Positions 23,721 through 35,600 of a stretch of DNA of 64,000 nt are shown here, in pieces. Origin of the DNA: Mastigias papua (taxonomy: Eukaryota; Cnidaria; Scyphozoa; Rhizostomeae; Mastigiidae). The notes beneath the pieces were generated by a model that did not search any database, was not told where the DNA came from, and saw nothing but the letters and a program-made list of their open reading frames with translations. Location: the NCBI GenBank assembly GCA_964019165.1, contig OZ025277.1, positions 15,217,181 to 15,281,180 of the forward strand. The letters run 5' to 3'. Both the position numbers and the translations under genes were made by a program. The first letter of the stretch is position 1; each line of letters opens with the position of its first letter.

Positions 23721-26700
23721 ATCTCCTCGTCTTCTTTACGGAAAACTCAAAACTCTGATACAAGCTTTTAAGTTCAAGGGTTCAATCAGCCTCGATTGCA
23801 AAATGGTTGTAACGAAGTGTAGACCAGTGAGTGTAGATCTTAGACCCCGGGAAGTTCAAAATGGTGCTCAGATTGTAGCGATAATGGCAGGCTATTTCAA
23901 GTTGGTTACAGGTAATGATTGAGATTAGTTCCATTCATGTTATGTGATGCCATCTGAAGTACCTTTTTCTATATTCAGAAAAAGCAATGATAATCTACGG
24001 TTTAAGTAGGACGCACTTTCAGCAGAACTTGTACTTAATGTTAAATACATTAGATATAGACATACAATCCCTGAACATAATGATTACTTTAATCGATTGA
24101 AATATCTTTTTAAATTTCTTGTAAAAACTGAGTGGGAGACAACAAGTAGCAGTAGAATGCAGAAGCAAAAATTTGCTTTAAATTAGCAAATCAGTTGGTT
24201 GACACTGCTGATAGAGAGGGTGCAGGTTTAGCTTCATTTGTAAGGGCTATGTCATCAACAAATTCCAACAAGTTGCTCTTCAAGGGGTCACACTGCTATC
24301 TAATTTGATCATCTTTATTTTAACCTTCTTCATTTCTACCTTTATCTAGTAAATGTAATTTTCTTACTGACATACTAGCATATTTGTATGTAGTACCTTA
24401 GTATACCATAATTTATCTTTTAAGCTCCCCTCTCCAATAAGCCCCCTCTTTGCAGAAGGAAAAATTTATTAAACCTCCCCTCTCTAGTAAGCCTCCCTTC
24501 AGAAATGTGAATAATACAAAACATAAGTTATGGTCATGACGAGCATAAACTTTGTGGTATTCATGACATTCATTAGTACAGCAACAAACCAAATCAAAAT
24601 CAAGGTCAAATGTCTATGTGCTGCAAACAGAAATGATAATTACTGATGAAGATGACAATATTATTGGTGAAGATTCCTGAAATATACATATTATATCACC
24701 ATAGAAAATCTGTTCATATTTCAATAGTTTACTAAGTCCTCCCTCTCGATTAAACCTCCACTCTTCAATAAGCCCCCCCTCTAAAGTGCTTGAAAACTAT
24801 AAGCCCCCCAGGCTGGCTTAATAGAGAATTATGGTAGATCAATGTACAGTATGTACTTGAAGAAGAAGAAAAAGAAGAAAAATGTCATTGCATACTTTAG
24901 TATCATGATGCAAAGATCTTTTTGTCCTCTTGTGGAAGTGCTCTTTGGTACCCATTAGTTTGTTATTATATTTCCTAGGTTCACTGAGATACACTCTGAG
25001 TTTCTTACCCAGGAGGGCACTCCCTGCATCTCTATATGGGGATCCATGTCAGCAATTTGTTGCTAACCCCCAAATATTGAGTCACAGTTTTGAGGAACTC
25101 CAAATATTGAGTCTCAAAATTTGAGACCCTAAATATAGTAACACATGTTGGACTACAACTTTCATAAAATTTCATTGAATATCACAAATTCAGATCTTCA
25201 ATCCCTTTTCAGCTTTCTTTTAAAACTTTGTTGTCAATTTGCAGGCCCCAAATATTGAATTTTTCTTGCATTGTAATTTTCAGACCCCAAATATTGAATT
25301 TTTTAAAGCTGCAATTCACAGACCGCAGATACTATTTTTTGTGAAATCTCAGACCCCAAATATTGACACAGACCCCCTGGGGTTTCTTGCAAAAAGTCTG
25401 CACAAGCACTGTTGAGCTCAATTAGTTAAAGGCTTGAAGGTCATTGGTTTGGAGTCTGCAGAGAGAGGCCCGTCACTGTGATGTTCTTCCTGCCCACACC
25501 CTTTTTGAGAAGACCATTATTTTGCTCTTTGAATCAGAATCAGAGTAGCTCATAAAATACTCAAGCAGAATTTTTGAGGAAGTTTCAGGAGAAAATTTCT
25601 TAAGCATGCTTCAAATACTGCTAATGCTGTTGATACTGGATTGTATTCTTTGTACATGGTAAAGCATTGAAAACCCTAGTGTGTATTATATGTATATTAA
25701 AAACAACTATATGGATAACCTGTTGGTACTACAGATCTTCAGCATTATAAAAAAAGTAGGGACATTCTTCACTTGTTACCCATCAGAATGTCAAACATAG
25801 GATAACAACCAGAAGGTAAACCAAAATATGTAGCCAGCAGATGTGGGTAGATTCATGTGACAAGATGAATACTGCATTAAATTGGCTCACAAAGGTTACT
25901 GAAATATGTTTTAGTTGGCACCGTTCATCATGTAAAACCTCAACATGAAGATTAAATTGATTATGCCAAAATGTGTGTTCCATTGTGGATTTATCTGCGC
26001 CGGTCACAAAAAGTTGATATGAATGGGTTTGTTGTGGACAAGCCAACCAATACTGCAAGTTAATTAACTAATTTGATAAGCTTACTTTGAAAGTATTTCG
26101 CTGGTAATTGAAATTGAATCTAAACAGCTCATTTTTTCTGGTTGTGTCCATGATATTAGCAATTGCCTCCTTTTTAACTATGAAGCTGAGATATAAGCTG
26201 TCACATTTTGCAACAACCATTTGTAAGCTAAATGGAACTGTGATTACACATAAACTTTCTAAAAAAATTTTGCATGGTTTTCTTTTTGAAAACTAGAACT
26301 CTTGAGAAAAGTTTGAGAAAGAATGGTCATTTATAGATTTTATTGCATGGTTTTGAGTCATCATGATGAAATATTGTTGCCTAGTTATCATGCCTTTACC
26401 CCCTGCTGAGGGAACTACATTTAAAACTCTTCAGGTAGGAATCAACAATTTAAGATTTTCCATAGATACACCTAATAAGTATGAATAATTCTGTCATATT
26501 AACAGTTATGAATTGGAAGAATGGTTTTATGATTTTTATTGTTGTTGTTGTTGCTTACTGTTATTTTGGGGCCTAGTCCAGAACATAGAAGTGAGGCTAA
26601 CTTAAAGGAATACATGCAATCTGTTAATGCGACATTTGGAAATGAAATGTGAGTTAGCAACATTGTTGAAAACAGCTAAGTGCTCATTTGATTTCATTAA

Positions 26701-29606
26701 ATCATAAAAAATAGAGGATTTACACATTTTGAAAGTAGAACTTTAACGCTCGTATTGAGCTTCGGTTTACAGCATTTTGCTCAAGTACATAAAAGAAACC
26801 GAAAGAAACTAGAAGAAGCTATATTGGCCATTGCAAAATATGACGCTGGGAGGAATCTTGGTGAGAGAACTAGTGACATATTGCCTGTCTCCTCCTCCAG
26901 AATTCCTCATTTGCCACGGCAGACTAAAAAAACATTTACCTTTCGAATCCACATCTGTCACATCTTGCAGTAGACCAATGGAACTTTGTTATTTCTTTGT
27001 CTTAATCTTTTCACGTCAGAAATGTTATTGTGCTATTTCTTGGAGTAGTGGAAACATTCTTTTAGCATACTGAAAACTTTTTTCGTAATTAGTACGCTAG
27101 AAGAGTGTTCCCGCGTTTTTAGCAATATTGAAATTCTGAAATACCAAGATGTTATTCGTTAAATTTTTAAAATACATGATTTTGAAATTTTACATAAAAA
27201 GAAGTGTAATAATTTCATAATGCGAGTTATTTCTATCAATCTTTATCTGGTTGTTTTTGCTTGTCCTTGCACTTAAGTTATTGCAAAGCCAAACATGTAA
27301 AGAGGGTTTATGGTCTTCGCGTTCAAATCTTCTTTGAATGAAATTGAACAAACATATATTCTGTTATGTACTTGATGTTTGAGTTAGGACGCGACGTACT
27401 GTAAACAATTCATGATAACGGGCATCTCAAACGTTGAAACGAAATGCTCACTTTCCTGCATTTAATGCAAAGATAAATATTTTATGTACCCTTAACGAAT
27501 AACAAGTGCATTACTTTCATGCTCATTGGCAGTATATGCTGCCTCTTTTGCAGACATCACATGGGACATCACATGATCATATCAGCAATATCTCCATTCT
27601 TCAGACCTCCCTGTGTATGTCCTAATCAAATTTTGTCATAATCGCTTTCTGGTCCTAATTGATGTTTTTGCTTGGTCGACAACTCAGTTGGTGGAGCACT
27701 CGAAATCTAAACTCGAGAGAGTTGAACCCAGCTCGGGTCATTCGTTTTCCAGCATCCCTTCTTTCTCACTTTACAGATTATTCTTTATACTTAAACCTAA
27801 AAGCGGTTCGACCTCCTTCCTTGTCTACTAAAGAAAAGGTTGTGACCTTGCATACTCTTTATTGGTCAATTGTTATCCAATCACAAAGCGTTTCTATATT
27901 ACTGTAGTTTAACTGTACCTACTCATTACTGCGTTTGTTCGTTAACAAGAGCCATGCTACCTTCTCGCTCTGCTGCGAAGGCTTTGTGGCCCGTTCTTGT
28001 CCTTGCCTGCAATTTAGGGTACCGACCGTTAAAAGCAGTGCTCATTTTTAGCTTCTCGTACACTTTGGCATATCAAAACTAGAAGGAACAACTTTTGAAA
28101 TTTGAATTTAAAAATCTTGTGATTGATGACGCACTAGCAAAAAGCGTCATGCATCATCAACGTGTATGGGACATGTCTGTAAGAGTACATAATGCCTTGT
28201 TGTTTTGGCATTGTTGATGCCAAAATTGTACCCCAAAGCAATGCGATTTAGGATGCCACCAATGTCGGCAGTTAATGAATATTTTCAAAGGACTCTATCA
28301 CAATAATATAATGTGTTTCGCAAATGTCCTGACGGTTCTCTTTCAACTTGATTTCTTTCCTAATCCAAACATTTTCAAACCATTTTAATTTCTTTTTGAC
28401 GCATTACCTATTGTATGCCCTGAAGACAGATTAAAAAATTGAAATCGAACATATACAATTAAAACTGAAATCCCTCCAAAGGAAATGGTAAGATATATCT
28501 TTCGTTCCGTTTAAGCCTGTGGCTTCGTGTTAGCAACGGTAACTAAGTAAAGGTCTCCAACGAAGTTGTATCAAGTTCCTTTGTTTAAAACATATTACCA
28601 ATTTACGTCTCTTTTCATTGGGTAAAGAAATTAGCACCATTAATTTTCAAATGATTGAAGTTGCTTAAAAGTAATGGGAACCAAGTTAGTGGACCAAACT
28701 TGGTTGACACTGTCAACTTGTCACTGACTTGGCGTGACAAATCTAATAAGTTTTCTTTGACCTTGCGCTTTGACAAAGAGATATGGGTTGCCTTGAGACA
28801 TTCAAAAGTGAGTTAGGTTTATACTCAGGTCCTTTTGGAAGTGACTTTTCAATGGGAGAATTCACTACCAAATTATTTTCTTGGTTGTCTTCATCAGTTG
28901 GTTGTAAAGAAACACGCATCCATATGTGATGTTAGCACCAAATTAAGAAAATAATATATAGTGGTGTCTTTTTCATTCTTATTATGATGAATGTTAAAAG
29001 CTTCATTCCTGGCCTTAATCGTATATGCCTCACAGTGCAATGTTCAGTAATTTTTAGAGGCCTTGAATTAATGAAAATGGTATATTATGGAATGGTTTTG
29101 ATCAAACGAGTCGATTTTATAGAACTTCGCTTTTTGCAACGATGCTGTTTTAGATTGCCCAATTTCTATGATAATTTTGATAACTTATGATAATGTAGTA
29201 TAATTTATTACAATTCAATTCTCGAATCAGAGTACTGAGCATATTTTAAGTCAGAAGCACGTGTTCCTGGTTGTGCCCCAAGCAAAGTCATTGCTTGTAG
29301 ATGATAGTTATTTAGCTATCAAACTTCATTTGGTTTTGTCTTTGAATATTTGTTTGAAAATATTTGCGTGATTCATTGTTTTATTTCCACCTTGCAATAC
29401 ACTAAGCACCACACTAACTTCAATGACCATAATACTTAAGAAATTATAGCGTAATCTTTGTTTGATATATTTTATTGTTTCTTTAATCGTATGATAACTA
29501 GTGTTTATTAAAACTTTCTACAGGTATCATGGATCAATTTCTGAATATGATTGATACGTCCGGTGCTAGGTGTCCGGCGATGAATCACAATAGGCCAAAA
29601 TTGTGA
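23721..29606 (+). CDS. Candidate four-exon gene of unknown function (5' end missing)
   Basis: Four stretches join without a stop. They are 23721-23911 (acceptor GGCTAG, donor GTAATG, phase 1), 26582-26648 (acceptor GTCCAG, donor GTGAGT, phase 2), 26760-26860 (acceptor TTGAG, donor GTGAGA, phase 1) and 29524-29606 (acceptor TCTACAG, ending in TGA). The joined protein is at least about 147 aa. It includes EVQNGAQIVAIMAGYFKLV, EHRSEANLKEYMQSVNATFG, LQHFAQVHKRNRKKLEEAIL and AKYDAGRNLGIMDQFLNMID, the look of a helical soluble protein. No signal peptide or membrane segment is seen. The first exon enters in phase 2, so upstream exons are missing. The weakest point is the acceptor at 26759. I do not recognise the family. 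The intron at 23912-26581 holds a MITE, another repeat and a SINE fragment. Confidence 0.45.
24404..24836. mobile_element. MITE with TACCATAATT termini and C-run interior
   Basis: The left end TACCATAATTTATCTTTTAA and the inverted right end TACCATAATTCTCTATTAAG match over the first 10 bases and most of the next 12. The terminal TA may be the target duplication. The interior repeats AATAAGC-CCCCC and CCCTCTC-type units on both halves, so the 433-bp element is itself partly palindromic. No transposase frame. Confidence 0.7.
24990..25400. repeat. Interspersed repeat with reiterated CCCCAAATATTGA units
   Basis: It begins near CTTACCCAGGAGGGCACTCC and carries at least five copies of (C)CCCAAATATTGA or its close variants. 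They are spaced 30-100 bp apart, usually preceded by CAGA. It ends near CAGACCCCCTGGGGTTTCTTG. It looks like an invertebrate repeat family rather than a gene. Borders are approximate. Confidence 0.55.
25403..25520 (+). repeat. tRNA-derived SINE fragment
   Basis: GAGCTCAATTAGTTAAAGGC resembles a tRNA D arm/A box, and 20-30 bp later GGTTTGGAGTC resembles a diverged B box. The spacing is shorter than in a real tRNA and no clover-leaf can be drawn. The right border is approximate. Confidence 0.45.
27672..27740 (+). repeat. tRNA-like SINE head or tRNA pseudogene
   Basis: ACAACTCAGTTGGTGGAGCA closely matches a tRNA D arm (A box). An anticodon-like hairpin CTCGAAATCTAAACTCGAG follows, then GAGTTGAACCCAGCTCGGGT as a diverged B box/T arm. 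The acceptor stem does not close properly, so it is probably a SINE head rather than a working tRNA. Confidence 0.5.
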
Positions 29607-32600
29607 AACGCGACCTTGATCACCAGGAACGTCTTTCCTTATCTCAACTTATTTACAACAATTTGGTATGTAATTCTTTTGAGTTTAATTTAAATTCTGA
29701 CTTTTACCAAACGCCAGTGAGCTTTGTATTAATTATACTTTTTGTGTGACTAAACGCGCGGCGTGTTTAGCTTAATCTTAATTTGACAGGTGAGTATAAA
29801 CGGTTCATTTTCAATCCTACATAATTCAAGAGAGATACCGCTGCTACCTTTTAAGAATTACCTTACAAATGAAAAAACTAATCAACACTAGTTCAGCTCT
29901 ATTTTAATAACAGTCCTTGTTAGATTGCTATGTCAAATAGCTCTTTTTAACTCTCACCTTTCCCATGCTACTTGACTTCGTTTTAGTTGAGTTTCCTTTC
30001 AATCTTCTTTGAATGACTTCTTCAGCTTCATGCATCATAAGATACATGTGTGTGCAAAGTAATTACCTTGTTAGTTATAAAGAAGTACTATTTTTAGCTA
30101 AAGCCTTGTTGAAATACAAAATGTTTTTAAGAGTAGAAAGTAACTCTGATGCAATGTAAAAAACTTGTAGAGGAGTTCTGATGAATATCTTGTGTATATC
30201 AAATCATTTTAATTGAAGTGCTTCTCTAATAATCATGATAATTGTTCTATGTTAGTGTCAAGAATTAAAATTTTATTTGCCCAAATGCATTTGTTAAATA
30301 TGTCATGCGTCATGCGTTGATTAGCTGTTCTTTTTTTTTAGATATTTTGCATATATGCCCACTGTGACTAATTCAATGATAATGTCAATTATCGCTTATT
30401 TGTTACGCGAAATTTGCATATTAGGAAAACAATATAGAAGTCAAAATAAATATCAAATAAATGATGAATAGTGATAATTATTCTTTTTGAAAAGTTCGCA
30501 TTTTAAGCTATTTGAAGTCCAGCTATTTAAAAATCGAAATCTGTACAACAAGTAGTGACGTTGATATTACAATGTAATAGAAATATTTAAAGAAAGTAAA
30601 TACTTCAGATATATGTTGTTTATTAGTTATAAATGTCCAAAATGCTGAATATGATATTTGCACAACCCACACCATAACTGTAAACTTGTTATCTCCACTT
30701 GTTTGTTTTTTCTTCAATTAGTTTCCACATCGCCCTGCGTACACTCCCAGGTGCTTATTTCTAATTCTGTGACACTACATTTTAGGTATATCCCATGATG
30801 CATTTCTGTACAATCTAAAACTAGCTAGGGCAAAAAAATTTAGTTTTGAAAGACTAAGTCGTGAATTTTTCTGTCTGGGAAGCAGGTAGGATCATGGACA
30901 AACAAGATGAAAGGTTTCAAAGTAAAACGGAAAGGAAGCGCTTCATAGCCCATTTGTTTGATGAGATTTCCAATCAGTTGATCCTCTTGTAATATTTGTT
31001 GCGAATTTTATTTGTTTTGTTATATGTTTTTCATTCTAAAAAGCCTTTGTTTATTAGATTGCGTTCTTTCACGTTTCTTATGCGTCTGATTTTCGAGAAT
31101 TTTCCTTGCATTTTAATTATTTCTGATGAATATTGAAGGATTTTCACAATAACTGTATGTAGGCCCCTGAAATCATCAGCTTTTTTTATAAGTGTATTTT
31201 TGACCAAATCCTCAAAACCTTGTGCACACATTCTTTCTTTAGGCCGACATAATGTCGGAGCCTTTTCTTCTTCATACACGTATCCATGTGAAACTCTCGT
31301 TTGTTATTAAAAGGCCGTCAACATCACGTGGTAACTATCTGTCAATCATTTTTATCGGCATATCCTTTTCAAAGGAATCTCTTTTCATCATTTTCAATGC
31401 TCTTTCCTATAGGTTTTATTTCGCACTTTGATGATATATTCTCTAGATGAACTTTCGGTAAATCTCTTACGCATTTTCTCGGAAACGTCGGATTGTTTTT
31501 GAGAAATAAAGCTCGTGCTTCGTCGGCTTGCGGGATACTTTTCCCTCACGACAAACCAGCTCCTTTTCATTCGAGTCTCTTCTTTACTTGCAACACTTGT
31601 TGTTGCCATAAATATGTGCTGTTTAATGCAAACACGTTCAATCAGTCATATCACTAGATCACATCACATATATCACAGCAATCAAATTCCCAGGTGCTCA
31701 TTGATGATAGCATTTTAAGCCATAATCATTACTGGGATTTTTGATGCAATGATATCTGACAGAAACAGTAGATTCTTGGTAACGGTTGCGATGATCTCTC
31801 TGCCAAACATTCTCAAATTTCAATTCCGAAATTCCACCGTTAATCTTTGCCATAACCTTAATCCGCACATAATCATATTTTCTGATGAAAACGAGTTCAG
31901 TTCGATGATCATCTGAATCTTTTCGGGTATAAGGGTTACCCATCGTTCGATCCTTTAATTCTCTCTTAAGTCATCTCTTGTGTTGAATGTTTTTTGTAAT
32001 TCTTCGCGCTTATCTACGTGGATCAGATTTCTGCAAGTTCAGTTAGTCACAGGATTTGCCGATGCCCATTCACTAATTTGTGTTTAACTGAAATTCCAAC
32101 TTATTCTCGTTTGCTCTCTCTCTCTCTTCATTTCAGTTTAAATTTCTGCCACCCTTACGCGTAGGCGTCAATCTTTATGGAGAGATTTCTTATCTTTGGA
32201 GATTGTGTTCCGCGAATTACCCAACTTGCTAACTGATATTCTAATTGTGACAAGATACATAGATCTAAATGTAAAAGTAGTTCTCAAAGAAGATTGGTCT
32301 CTTTGTAGTGTCTGTTGTCATATCCAGTTAGGATTCAAGGCTATTCTATCACTTGTCGTGTGTGCGGTGCATAAATATTTACGCTCTTTCTTTCATCCTT
32401 GGTGGCCATGCGATTTGTGGTGTCTACCGCTTGACTTCAGACTATTTTTCAAACTTTAGTTTTATTTGGTATAGATATTTTTATGTTCATATCTTGCTAT
32501 CAATTAGAATGCTTCAGTTTTTCACTATTGTTAAGAGTTTCTTGCTTTATTCTATGCATTCTTTTAGGGAATTTTTCTATAAAATCTTAACTGTGAGCCT

Positions 32601-35600
32601 TAATTATTCCTGTATATCTTCTTGTTTGAATTAGATTATGTGAATTTGTGATTCGTCTGAATTTTGCTTGGTAAATAACAAATCTACTTTGTCTCGCTTC
32701 AGAGACTTGCCTGCCTTATTTTCTCACTTATCTGAACTCTGTTTGTAACAGATTGTGAAACAGCAAGTCACGGCCTTGTATGATAGTTTATTTTCTGGTC
32801 TGTCCATCATTTGAAGACTCTATTAACGTCTCAATTGTCATGGATTCATTAAATGCGTTTAGTCACGATTATAGGAATAGCCTTTGTTTGACCGTCGTGG
32901 GTATCGTGTGGATTGGAGGATCTTCTTGAACTATCCTTATGTTGGTTCAGCCGTTGGAAAGAGCAACAAGGTGTAAAGTTTTTATGGTGCACCTTTGGTT
33001 TGGATTGTTTGAGGTCTTGAGAATGTTTGGAAAAGATAAGACGGACTTTGTTGACCAAGGAATCTAGTCAAGTGAGTGCTGGATTAACTGGAGAGTAGAC
33101 CATGTTGAACGCGCATCACATATTTTAAGCTAATCTTATGTTCAGAAGTATACAGCTGATAGTATAATCCTGAAATCCTCAAAATCTGAACTAATATCAT
33201 GTTTGCTCGGAATTTCTTCAAATTTAGCTCGGACGGACAGTCCTTAATCCCTTGGCTTTCATGAACAAAATGGCGCGCAGCTTCGATATGAAAGGCCAGA
33301 TCCTAGTGGCTTAGAAATAGCAATGTTTGCTAATGTCCTACATGATCCATGGATGATTCATCTCCATATCAAAGCAACACCGTACTATGATTTTTCCCAT
33401 ACTCATTCAAACAACAACCTTTTCGTCTTACCAAAGAATTTCATTTCCATGAGATTATATGTCGACATGTTCCTTCACAGTGGCACGATGAAACTTGCTT
33501 GATCACTAAAGGGAATAATAGAAGCTATTGTTAATTTTCGAACTATTCCTGTTACGTATGACGACGTTTATTGAAGTGTCCAGTTTTCTTAAGTCCCTAT
33601 TCAGTAATAGCAGTCTGTCTAATAACCCAGTGTAATTTTGGTCTGGTTATGAGCTCTTTAGTTTCCGTTTCATTTGAAACCAGGGGTCATTCCACGTGGC
33701 TTCAAATGATTTAATTTAATTGCCTCTTGTTTTGGCTGGAGTTTCTGTTCTTTTGATTTCAACTTATGTAATGTTACAAATTTGCCTTAGGTTTCAAATG
33801 AAAAACTTTTACGACGTTTTACCGCCAGTTATCGCATTTGCCATGCAGTGTGTCCAGACAACCATATGCCATCTTGCAAGGGGTGTGATTTTGGCACTGT
33901 TTGGCTTTGCTGAGGGAATGCACTATGGTTGGAACCTAATGGTAGCACATATGTAATAATTGAGACCCTCCGCCCCCCCCCCTTACAGAGGATCTTCGTA
34001 AGGTACGAAGACAGACCAGTACTGTTGTTATGGACTATGCTATTTAATGCAAGCTTGAGATATTTTGGAATCTCAGCGCCCCTCCCTCCCTAGAAAGTGA
34101 TCTCAGATACAGAAGCTAGAGTGGGAAGTAATTTAACCCTTTGGCAAACGTCTTGGGGTGTATATTTTTGTTTATTTTTCTTAATATTTATCATTCTTTT
34201 TTGTATTTTAGTGCGAGCCATCTAGATGAGAGAGAAAGTAAAGTGATAATGGTAGGCAGTAAATTTGGCATATGTTTAAGTCTCTAAGCAACCATATGCA
34301 TAAAATCTTTTAAGTGCTTTCGTTACCCTGAGCTGCACGTGGACATGGTAATGAGAGATGAATATGATTTGTGAGGGGAGAGAAACTTTCAATTTGCAGT
34401 AAATCCAACCTTCAGAAGAAAGCTCGTTTTGTGTGTACAATTAATTCTAAATAAACGAGGCAAACAGCTGAGTAAATTGTAATCTGTGATCCATAAATCA
34501 CACATGATAAATCTTTATTTACAACCGTTCAGATTTTATATTGAAGACGTCCTGTGTTTGTTCATTGTTCAGTTTCTTGCGAGTTCCTTGCAGCTATGTA
34601 AACACGTCCAATTTATACTGTTAAAGCTTTTTTAAAAGTCGTCGTGTCTTTTTAATTTGAATCTCTCGTCATTTCCACATTCATTCGAGGGATATTTTGC
34701 CTTAGTGCTACAACGGTAGATCTTGTCGGGAATTTTCATCATATCAGTATTAGGCAATGTGGTTTTTCTTAGTATCTTTTAATACATAAATTTTCAGAAC
34801 TTTTGGATGCTAGCATGTATTTTTTGTTAAGAAGTTGTCATTCTACGCCTCGTTTTCGCATCTTCTCCTGACACAAGAAACGAGGCCGCTGCAAAATCTA
34901 TTATATGCGAATGGTTGTTTCCATATTTAAATGCTCTTACTCAAAGCATAAATCAATAATTTGTTTGAAGGACATACCCAAGCATTTAGCATGTTCTGCA
35001 TCACATTTGTTGGTAAATTTGTCGTCAACTCTCAAAGTATACTGAATTTCCAAATGACTTAGACAGGGTACCGCAGAAGGAATTCAGTCCCTCTTGTTAG
35101 GAGAATTTGCCCCCATCTTGACTTTTTAGGACGGTACCTTTGAATATAGCAGATGTTTTTTCATCCATGGGCGGTAGTATTTCTAAGAATTTTGATCTCT
35201 CATATCAGACACATGGTACTGCATAATGCCAACATTTGTGTCCAACATGACACCAGGAAAGTAAACATTCATGTGAATGATGTTTCGTGATTTTTTTTCC
35301 ATGAGTCCAATTTTGTCATCTCAGAATTTAATTAATGTCACGAACTATCCTTGGTGCTATAAATAGCCAAGCATATCCGACCCCAGAGTGCTTTGTTTGC
35401 TTTAAATATACCACACCACATTTTGAGTTAAATTATTTTTATATTCCTTTGTGGCTTTTTAATGCTTACCTTGAACATACCTGAAACTTCTTCAAACAGG
35501 AATAGGATAGGTTATGTTATCATTAATTTGCAGTTTATCGATACATCAGCTGTATTTTTTGTGTTACCATATTAATGGCTGCCTTCGAAGTTATGATCTA

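Noticed and set aside
31031..31943. Three consecutive Lys/Glu/Arg-rich minus-strand frames that resemble exons of one gene
   Set aside because: The plus strand is pyrimidine-rich here, which alone yields such frames. No compatible acceptor-donor pairs link them and no motif is recognisable.
33720..33956. 78-codon hydrophobic frame resembling a membrane protein fragment
   Set aside because: No flanking splice sites, family motif or continuation; T-rich DNA gives hydrophobic frames by chance.
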